Shown here piece after piece: positions 1 to 4,440 of a DNA stretch of 6,158 nucleotides. Origin of the DNA: Candidatus Caccocola faecipullorum (GTDB taxonomy: Bacteria; Synergistota; Synergistia; Synergistales; Synergistaceae); NCBI GenBank assembly GCA_018716365.1, contig DVKA01000207.1:1-6158 (forward strand), written 5' to 3'. How positions within the stretch are numbered: the stretch's first letter is position 1; the number at the start of each line of letters is the position of its first letter. The notes beneath the pieces were generated by a model. It saw only the letters and a program-made list of their open reading frames with translations, was not told the origin of the DNA and searched no databases. The translations under genes were made by a program, and so were the position numbers.

Positions 1-279
1 GCGGCCGCGTGCTGCCGCGCGCGCGCGAAAGAACTCGGACTCAAGCTCTACGCCGCGGACGAATCGCTCTGCTCGCCGACGGTGACGGCGCTCATGGTGC
101 CCGACGGCTGGACGTGGAAGGAGTTCGACGCGGCGCTGCGCGCCGAAGGACTCGCCGTCGGCGGAAGCTACGGCCCGCTCGCAGGCCGCGTATTCCGCGT
201 CGGCCACATGGGCAGCCAGGCTGACCTCGGCCTAGTCAACAAAGGCATGGACGTTATAGCGAAAGTGCTGAAAAAATAG
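1..279 (+). CDS. Class V PLP-dependent aminotransferase, C-terminal end (partial)
   Basis: Reading frame 1 is open from the first base to a TAG at 277-279, giving about 92 residues of a C-terminal domain; the start and the PLP-lysine domain lie outside the window. The segment SPTVTALMVPDGW, a helix (WKEFDAALRAEGLAVGGSYGPL) and the motif VFRVGHMG near the end are the pattern of the alanine-glyoxylate / serine-pyruvate aminotransferase group of fold-type I class V enzymes. In that family the Arg of the FRxGHMG motif binds the substrate carboxylate. The protein is probably a cytosolic transaminase using small amino donors with glyoxylate or pyruvate, but substrate specificity cannot be read from this end. 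The GTG at 82 is internal and not a start. Transcription ends at the hairpin 22 bp downstream, so the gene closes its operon. Confidence 0.85.
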   Translation, partial: AAACCRARAKELGLKLYAADESLCSPTVTALMVPDGWTWKEFDAALRAEGLAVGGSYGPLAGRVFRVGHMGSQADLGLVNKGMDVIAKVLKK

Positions 280-300
280 CGAAGCCGCAAAAGCTACCAC

Positions 301-345
301 AAACGGCGGCGCGTCCCAAACGTTCGGGACGCGCCGCCGTTTTTT
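301..345 (+). terminator. Intrinsic terminator of the aminotransferase gene
   Basis: A perfect 15-bp GC-rich stem (303-317 pairing with 326-340), extended by two A-T pairs, encloses an 8-nt loop and runs straight into five T residues (341-345). It lies 22 bp after the aminotransferase stop. It separates that gene from the differently composed gene that follows, which therefore needs its own promoter. The minus strand has only a short A-run on the other side, so it is mainly a plus-strand terminator. Confidence 0.93.
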
Positions 346-404
346 ATGCGCCGCCCGCGCGCCATAGAATTACGGCAACTCAGCAACATTCACAGGAAAT
401 GGAC

Positions 405-410
405 TATAAT
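405..410 (+). promoter_or_regulatory. Candidate -10 element for the 475-aa gene
   Basis: A consensus TATAAT lies in a short AT-rich island (400-430) of an otherwise GC-rich gap, downstream of the terminator and upstream of the unknown gene. No convincing -35 hexamer sits 16-18 bp upstream, and there is no TG of an extended -10. If it is used, transcription would start near 417 and leave a leader of about 110 nt. The call rests on one hexamer and its position. Confidence 0.45.
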
Positions 411-436
411 ATACCATTGATTAAATTAAGCAGCGG

Positions 437-482
437 CGTTGAATCGTCAACGAATGGCTTCGGCGTCTTTCAGATGCCGGAA
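437..482 (+). promoter_or_regulatory. Two consecutive hairpins in the putative 5' leader
   Basis: CGTTGA (437-442) pairs with TCAACG (447-452) around a 4-nt loop. Directly after it, 459-468 pairs with 472-482 around a 3-nt loop, with one G-U pair and one bulged G at 480. No T-run follows either, so these are not terminators. They would fold in the leader RNA between the -10 at 405 and the Shine-Dalgarno sequence at 514-519. A structural or recombination role is possible, but no function can be assigned. Confidence 0.4.
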
Positions 483-526
483 TAAGGAAATAAAACGATT
501 TACGTGAAGTCACAAGGAGAAAAATA

Positions 527-1954
527 ATGAACCTGCCCAAGCGCAACAGTGAAGATGGCCGCTATTATTTGATGACTCCAGACGCACAGGAGAGACTGCA
601 ACCCTTCTTTGACCGGTGCATCCGGGATGCCATTGACGGCAAAATCACCCGCCTGGATTCTCTCTATCCTCCGGTAGTGGTCAGCAGCGAAGGCGCGCCT
701 TTTGGGGTGCACTATCTGGCGATGGATTGGGCCGAAGCGCAGCGCGCCGAAACATTTGACGCGGAACAGGCCGTCGCCTTCAGCGAAAACCTGCGCCGTC
801 TGAGCCGGTGGGGGGAAATCGACCACTATTTACGTGGGGTGCTGGAACGGGAACTGCAGGAGAAGTATTTTGCAGTGACAGGCCGTGAAGACGACCACCT
901 CTGGAATCGAGAGTATTCTCTGAAACAAGGTATCCGTGCGGAGGAGGTCCCGGAGCCGCTGCTGCGTTTTGCCTGTTATGTGGCGGTGAGCTATAAGGTG
1001 TATGGCTTGGACTTTCAATATCTGGATACCAATTATCTTTTGGGATTGGTCGAAAAAGTCCGGCCGGATATGGTGAAAAAGCTGCAAGAAAACGGAACCG
1101 GCAATCTGCCGCTTTCTCTGCAAAAGAAGAAAACAGAGCACTTCACCGCATCTGCCAACGACGCCTTCGCCGTCATCCGCATCACTGCCAAGGACGGCAC
1201 GGAGGACTGCTGCGGCGAAGCGCTGAACTACCTGTGCGAGCTTCTTTCGCAGGAGGATTTTCCACGCAGCTACGCTGTGGAATTCAAAGGGCCGGAAAAG
1301 AAATATCTGCCGATCACAGGACTGCCCAAAAAGGGGATCAATCAGCTTTGTGCCTGCGCCGTCCAATATCCGTCCCTTCATCCTCTGCTGGAGCGGTACG
1401 CCCGCCTTGCCATGCGGCAGTATGAGCGGTACACGAATCTGGACGATGAGCAGTGCGCCCTCCCCGGCAGCTTCGCCGTGTTCGCCTTGGGAATGCTGGG
1501 GCAGCCGTGGCGGCAGCTGGTGTGGGACTATCTCGGCCTCTGCGACGACGAGCACTCCCGCTTGCAGGAAAAATTCCTCCGGGAGTATGTGAAACAGTTC
1601 GGCTTTACCGCCGATACAGTTCCCATTTTTGTCCGCGGCGTGCTCTCCATGCAGAACATGAAATATTCCAAAGACTATGCCGCATGGATGGCAAACGCAG
1701 AAAGTTTGGACGCTCTGCTGGATGCTAAAGCCCGTCTGTTGGAGATCGTTCCAAGCGGTTTTTCCTCCGACGATGACGACGAGGATGACGAACCCACCCA
1801 GGAAACGGAAGCCAGCCATGAAGAAGTGCTGCAATACGCATGGGAGACGGTCTGCTATGTGATCTGGGGCAAAGCCGGCGCCAAGTGCGGCCAGAAAGTG
1901 ATGGAAACAGCCCCGGAGGAGCTGAAAGAGCGTTATCGGCAGATATTTGAGTAG
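527..1954 (+). CDS. Protein of unknown function, possibly DUF6138 family, likely acquired
   Basis: A 475-residue protein. The ATG at 527 is preceded by AAGGAG at 514-519 with 7-nt spacing, so the start is well supported. There is no signal peptide or clear membrane segment, so it is probably cytoplasmic. The most conserved-looking part is residues 313-350, beginning PGSFAVFALG and continuing to CDDEHSRLQEKF. A low-complexity acidic linker (413-422, SSDDDDEDDE, acidic to about 428) precedes a helical C-terminal segment. The sequence style recalls DUF6138, a family without known function; this is from memory and tentative. No catalytic motif is recognised. Its codons are far less G/C-biased than those of the neighbours (TAT, TTT, GAA and AAA are common), which suggests horizontal acquisition. 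It sits alone between a terminator and a cat-gene fragment, convergent with cat. Confidence 0.8.
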   Translation: MNLPKRNSEDGRYYLMTPDAQERLQPFFDRCIRDAIDGKITRLDSLYPPVVVSSEGAPFGVHYLAMDWAEAQRAETFDAEQAVAFSENLRRLSRWGEIDHYLRGVLERELQEKYFAVTGREDDHLWNREYSLKQGIRAEEVPEPLLRFACYVAVSYKVYGLDFQYLDTNYLLGLVEKVRPDMVKKLQENGTGNLPLSLQKKKTEHFTASANDAFAVIRITAKDGTEDCCGEALNYLCELLSQEDFPRSYAVEFKGPEKKYLPITGLPKKGINQLCACAVQYPSLHPLLERYARLAMRQYERYTNLDDEQCALPGSFAVFALGMLGQPWRQLVWDYLGLCDDEHSRLQEKFLREYVKQFGFTADTVPIFVRGVLSMQNMKYSKDYAAWMANAESLDALLDAKARLLEIVPSGFSSDDDDEDDEPTQETEASHEEVLQYAWETVCYVIWGKAGAKCGQKVMETAPEELKERYRQIFE

Positions 1955-1960
1955 TTTTCT

Positions 1961-2001
1961 GTTTTCGCGATGGCCCAAATCATCGCGGGATAGAGCTCGA
2001 G
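1961..2001 (-). pseudogene. Fragment of a second cat-like acetyltransferase gene
   Basis: On the minus strand this encodes LELYPAMIWAIAKT, matching LKFYPAMIWAVSKT of the intact cat gene. The DNA is identical to 2610-2650 at 37 of 41 positions, with a 23-bp exact core (1972-1994 and 2621-2643). Similarity stops abruptly towards the stop of the 475-aa gene (1952-1954): the frame runs on into unrelated residues and then a stop. Towards the right only scattered similarity continues (ttcgtg, a degraded gcggc stretch), consistent with small deletions to about 2030. No start codon or catalytic HHxxxDG region remains. It is best read as the relic of a paralogous or duplicated cat gene cut by whatever brought in the neighbouring gene. 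Confidence 0.7.
1966..1987. repeat. Perfect inverted repeat just after the 475-aa gene
   Basis: CGCGATG (1966-1972) and CATCGCG (1981-1987) form a 7-bp perfect stem around an 8-nt loop, starting 11 bp after the stop codon. No T-run follows, so it is not a standard terminator. It lies inside the cat-gene fragment. Two of the four differences from the intact copy (1968 and 1971) are the ones that complete the pairing. Confidence 0.55.
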
Positions 2002-2089
2002 TTCGTGCACAGCCGCGGCCTCGGGCGAAAAACATGTATGGTCGGCGGGCGATCAGAAGATATAAACGTGAAAATAGAACGAAGGCGAT

Positions 2090-2136
2090 AAAAAACGGGC
2101 GCGCCGCATCCGGGGACGGACGGAACGGCGCGCCCG
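2090..2136 (-). terminator. Intrinsic terminator of the cat gene
   Basis: Read on the minus strand, an 11-bp stem (2136-2126 pairing with 2106-2096) with a 19-nt loop, which can itself form a small TCCG/CGGA hairpin, is followed by six U (2095-2090). It begins 13 bp after the cat stop codon. On the plus strand the stem is followed only by a weak T-rich stretch, so it would be a poor terminator for the convergent 475-aa gene. Confidence 0.88.
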
Positions 2137-2149
2137 CGCGTTTATGTTT

Positions 2150-2791
2150 CTACATACTTCCGAGCGAATCTATCAATTCCTGCAATTCAATGAAGAACCG
2201 CGCGAGATGGAAGCCGTCGGCGACGGCGTGGTGGATGTTCAGCGTGAGAGGCATGGGGCAGCGTTCGCCCTCGCGCTCGTACTTTCCCCACGTGACGACG
2301 GGAGCCAGAAATTTCCCTTCGTCGAAGACGTGCATGTCGAAGCTGCGGTAACGCAGCCACGGGAGGCACGATACGTCGAAGAAATTCGGCGGCTGATTTT
2401 CGACGAAGCCGCGGCTGTTTTTGTATTTCTCTCTGTCTCTAAGAAATCGCGCGTGAAATTCGAAGAGGTCGCCGGAATATTCCGTGACCGTTTTCGTGCA
2501 GTTTTCGTCCTCTTTGTGGAACTCGGCGTATGAGGGCGAGACGAAGTCCCATTTTATCAGCTCCCCGCGCTCGTTCCAGCCGTATTTGAATTCGTTGCGC
2601 GCGTTGACGGTTTTCGAGACGGCCCAAATCATCGCGGGATAGAACTTGAGGCCGTTCGCTTTCGTGAATTTAAGCAGCGGCGCGGCGTTTACGTCGGCTG
2701 TCAGGCTCATGACGACGCGCATGTTTTCGATGTAGGTCTCGAAGAGTTTGCCTCTGCCCCACTCGTTCAGGTTGATTTTCGTATATTTCAT
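2150..2791 (-). CDS. Chloramphenicol-acetyltransferase-like (CatA-family) O-acetyltransferase
   Basis: A 213-residue protein, the usual CAT length. The catalytic motif HHAVADG is present: His188 corresponds to the general-base His195 of CAT-III and Asp192 to Asp199, with Arg13 (WGR) as the likely Asp partner. Ser141 in SCLPW matches Ser148, and Thr167 in the VTWGKY segment matches Thr174. The family acetylates chloramphenicol from acetyl-CoA as a cytosolic trimer. However, the N-terminal REHF-type motif is altered (GRGKLF), and such chromosomal homologues may act on other acceptors, so resistance is not proven. The start ATG has AGGAGG at 2798-2803 with 6-nt spacing. The gap to the upstream gene holds a leader ORF and terminator suggesting attenuation control. 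Its own terminator follows the TAG stop. Confidence 0.88.
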   Translation of the reverse strand: MKYTKINLNEWGRGKLFETYIENMRVVMSLTADVNAAPLLKFTKANGLKFYPAMIWAVSKTVNARNEFKYGWNERGELIKWDFVSPSYAEFHKEDENCTKTVTEYSGDLFEFHARFLRDREKYKNSRGFVENQPPNFFDVSCLPWLRYRSFDMHVFDEGKFLAPVVTWGKYEREGERCPMPLTLNIHHAVADGFHLARFFIELQELIDSLGSM

Positions 2792-2820
2792 TTATGTCCT
2801 CCTCTGCACTTTTATTCTGC

Positions 2821-2884
2821 AAAAAACGCAGGGCGGGACGGAACGATGTTACGCTCCGCGCAGGCTCTCCGTCACGCCCTGCGT
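2821..2884 (-). terminator. Terminator hairpin between leader ORF and cat (attenuator)
   Basis: On the minus strand, 2884-2875 pairs with 2835-2826 (10 bp) and, after one G-A mismatch, 2873-2868 pairs with 2842-2837 (6 bp), around a 25-nt loop. Six U follow (2826-2821). It lies 57 bp beyond the stop of the LpxB-like gene and ends about 17 nt before the cat Shine-Dalgarno sequence, leaving no room for a separate cat promoter after it. It may simply end the LpxB-like transcript, or it may act as a conditional terminator for cat; its overlap with the leader ORF favours the second. Confidence 0.85.
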
Positions 2885-2890
2885 GGAGCG
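2852..2890 (-). promoter_or_regulatory. Candidate antiterminator hairpin competing with the terminator
   Basis: Minus-strand bases 2890-2878 pair with 2864-2852 in a 13-bp stem with a single A-C mismatch and a 13-nt loop. The 5' arm spans the end of leader codon 7 to codon 11 and shares bases 2884-2878 with the 5' arm of the terminator, so the two hairpins are mutually exclusive. This two-state layout is typical of attenuators. Which state a free, translated or stalled leader favours has to be computed or measured. Confidence 0.6.
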
Positions 2891-2910
2891 AAGCCAAGTC
2901 CGCGCTTCAT
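2872..2910 (-). CDS. Putative 12-residue leader peptide upstream of cat
   Basis: ATG at 2910-2908 and TGA at 2874-2872 encode MKRGLGFAPRRA. The start is preceded by AAAGGAGG (2920-2927, continuing CGAT) with 9-nt spacing, close to the full complement of the 16S rRNA 3' end, which is hard to explain unless the ORF is translated. It starts 31 bp after the LpxB-like stop. Codons 10-12 and the stop make up most of the 5' arm of the terminator, so a ribosome paused near codons 7-12 would block the terminator. Ala8 before Pro9 fits the known preference of chloramphenicol for stalling when Ala is the penultimate nascent residue, and Arg10-Arg11 is rich in basic residues as in some macrolide-stalling peptides. 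The inducer is unknown. It could instead be the remnant start of a lost gene. Confidence 0.6.
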   Translation of the reverse strand: MKRGLGFAPRRA

Positions 2911-2941
2911 TTCGTATCGCCTCCTTTCGTTCGATGAATTT

Positions 2942-4132
2942 TTATTCTCCCTCAAAATATTCGCATATTTCGCGCGCTATGCGCTCCGACGCGCCGCGGC
3001 GCAGGTCGAGCGCGGCGTAGCCTTCGGCTATCTCGCGGCGGCGCTCGGGCGACTCTATGAGCTCGGCAATGTAGCGGCAGGCGCTCTCGGGCGTCATCAG
3101 CTCGCGCCGCTCGGGCAGCAGCGCGCGGCCCGCGAGCATGTTCGGCAGCGAGACGTATTCTTTTTTGGCGTTGTACCAGTGGACGAGCTTTTTCTTTACC
3201 GCGACTGCGGCGGCCCCCTCGCGCGGAAGAGCGCCGGGGATGCCGTCGAGCGGGATGTTGTGCGCCTGGTTGAGCGGCGCGATCATCAGCAGCGGCACGC
3301 CGAGCGAGGCTATCTGGAGGTTGTTCGTGCCGGGGAAGGCGACGGCGAGCGACGACGCGGCTATCGCGGCGTACTGCCCCTCGCGCACGAGCGGCACGCG
3401 GCTGCCGTCGCGCAGGATTATCTCTTCGACGCGCCCTTCGCCGCGCCACGCGAGGCCGGTCTTTTCGAGGCCGGCGCGCAGAATTTCTTCCGAGACGGTC
3501 GGCGCGACGGGCAGCACGGCCTGCCAGCCCGCGTAACGCTCGCGCACGAGCGCCGCGCATTCGCAGTAGAAGCCGAAGCCGAGCTCGTATTCGAACGGGC
3601 GGCTGCCCGGCATGAAGGCGATGATGTGTTCACAGCCCGCGCCATAGCGTTCGCGCGCGGCGGCGAGTTTCGTCTCGTCGGGATGTTCTACGCTGTCGAG
3701 TATAAGGTTGCCGACGACGGTGTAGCGTTCGGGCGCTACGCCGGCGCGTTCAAATCTCGCGCGCGCCGCGCCGTCGGGGATGAAATAGTGCGCGACCTTG
3801 CCGCGCCAGCGCGGGCGCGCCGTGTATATCATCCACGGGACGCGCAGCTTCGCGGAGAGCGCCCAGCCGTACATCGGGTCGCCGCCGAGCTGGAGCACTA
3901 GAGAGCGCCCCGGTTCCTTCGTCTGCCGCATCGCCTCGCGGAAGTTCATCACGCGCTCGACGCCGGGCATCGTACCCGCGTGCGCTCCCTCGCGCCCGCT
4001 CGCGTATGGGCACGGCAGAGTTACAGCCGCGGCGCGCTGTCCCGGACGCCGCGACGCGACGGCGCGCGTCACCGGCCCCATCCATCCCGAGACCTCGCCG
4101 GGCGAGTTGGAAAGAATATATAAAAGCCCCAC
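2942..4132 (-). CDS. LpxB-like (GT19) glycosyltransferase, lipid-A-disaccharide-synthase-related
   Basis: A 396-residue protein, near the usual LpxB length (about 380). LpxB joins UDP-2,3-diacylglucosamine to lipid X at the inner face of the cytoplasmic membrane. Family signatures in order: SPGEVSGW (10-17, compare the LpxB N-terminal GEaSGD), MPGSRPFE (174-181), a nucleotide-site-like AFPGTNNLQIASLGVP (265-280), and SLPNMLAGRALLPE (328-341), very close to the LpxB SLPN-LAGR-PE motif. It departs from classic LpxB in having Trp for the Asp of GEaSGD and GGDPMYG (83-89) in place of the DAPDFN-type loop, so donor or acceptor may differ. The start is GTG at 4132; an in-frame TAG lies 21 bp upstream (4154-4156), and a weak AAGGG precedes the GTG. 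It is divergent from the remB-gyrB pair and upstream of leader ORF and cat. Confidence 0.78.
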   Translation of the reverse strand: MGLLYILSNSPGEVSGWMGPVTRAVASRRPGQRAAAVTLPCPYASGREGAHAGTMPGVERVMNFREAMRQTKEPGRSLVLQLGGDPMYGWALSAKLRVPWMIYTARPRWRGKVAHYFIPDGAARARFERAGVAPERYTVVGNLILDSVEHPDETKLAAARERYGAGCEHIIAFMPGSRPFEYELGFGFYCECAALVRERYAGWQAVLPVAPTVSEEILRAGLEKTGLAWRGEGRVEEIILRDGSRVPLVREGQYAAIAASSLAVAFPGTNNLQIASLGVPLLMIAPLNQAHNIPLDGIPGALPREGAAAVAVKKKLVHWYNAKKEYVSLPNMLAGRALLPERRELMTPESACRYIAELIESPERRREIAEGYAALDLRRGASERIAREICEYFEGE

Positions 4133-4184
4133 AGCATCGCCGCCCTTCGCAAACTAAGCGCCGTTACACGACCGCTTGACCGCA

Positions 4185-4193
4185 TGATATAAT
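4185..4193 (+). promoter_or_regulatory. Extended -10 promoter for the remB-like/gyrB operon
   Basis: TGATATAAT is a perfect extended -10 element. A poor -35 match (TTACAC at 4164-4169, 18-bp spacer) is tolerable for this promoter class. Transcription would start near 4200, just ahead of the GGGGGA ribosome-binding site at 4205-4210, giving a leader of about 20 nt. The TTGACC at 4176-4181 is too close to serve as its -35. Confidence 0.6.
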
Positions 4194-4197
4194 TATA
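4192..4197 (-). promoter_or_regulatory. Candidate -10 for the LpxB-like gene, overlapping the divergent promoter
   Basis: The minus strand reads TATAAT at 4197-4192, overlapping the plus-strand TATAAT (4188-4193) by two bases. Transcription would start near 4185, about 50 nt before the GTG start. No good -35 or extended -10 is visible on this strand, so this is the weaker of the two calls. Confidence 0.35.
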
Positions 4198-4218
4198 GCT
4201 GATTGGGGGACTATGCGA

Positions 4219-4440
4219 ATGTTCATTCCTCTGGAGGGCGAAAACGTCCTCTGCCTCGAAAACGCCGTCGCTATATACAGAGAAGACGGCGTGACGGTCA
4301 TCCTCAGACGAAACGGCGGAAAAGAACGAACCTCATTCACACCGCGAATCCTCGCAAAGCGCGGGGCTGAGCTCAGCGCGCGGTGGGCGGCGGACGCCGC
4401 GCTCATGAAAGAAGATTTGCGCAAAAGGAGCAATTCATAG
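4219..4440 (+). CDS. remB: RemB/DUF370-family small regulator
   Basis: A 73-residue protein beginning MFIPLEGENVLCLENAVAIY, which matches the N-terminus of the DUF370 (RemA/RemB) family (compare MYIHLGDD...DIVGIF of Bacillus RemB). RemA is a DNA-binding regulator of biofilm matrix genes; RemB has a related role. In Bacillus remB lies immediately before gyrB, as here, which supports the assignment by position. Two in-frame ATGs exist. The first (4213) is only 2 nt from the GGGGGA box, while the second (4219) is 8 nt away and gives the family's M-[FY]-I start, so 4219 is preferred. The basic C-terminus (KEDLRKRSNS) is variable in the family. The stop is directly followed by the gyrB ATG, so the two are co-transcribed and probably translationally coupled. 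Confidence 0.78.
   Translation: MFIPLEGENVLCLENAVAIYREDGVTVILRRNGGKERTSFTPRILAKRGAELSARWAADAALMKEDLRKRSNS

Noticed and set aside
425..437. A 13-base match between the leader of the 475-aa gene and cat at 2671-2683, suggesting a second cat relic on the left flank.
   Set aside because: A 13-mer match is near chance expectation in a window this size, flanking similarity is poor, and the order relative to the 1961-2001 relic does not fit a simple insertion into one cat gene.
830..2035. A 401-codon open frame on the minus strand opposite the 475-aa gene.
   Set aside because: It is antisense to a well-supported gene, has no family resemblance, and its composition is that of a shadow frame. It also runs through the cat relic in the wrong frame.
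2846..3901. A 351-codon plus-strand open frame opposite the LpxB-like gene.
   Set aside because: It is an Arg/Ala/Gly-rich shadow of a GC-rich gene. The minus-strand frame has clear LpxB motifs.
4176..4181. TTGACC as a -35 box for the remB-like/gyrB promoter.
   Set aside because: It is only 6 bp from the consensus -10 at 4188, and nothing resembling a -10 lies 16-18 bp downstream.
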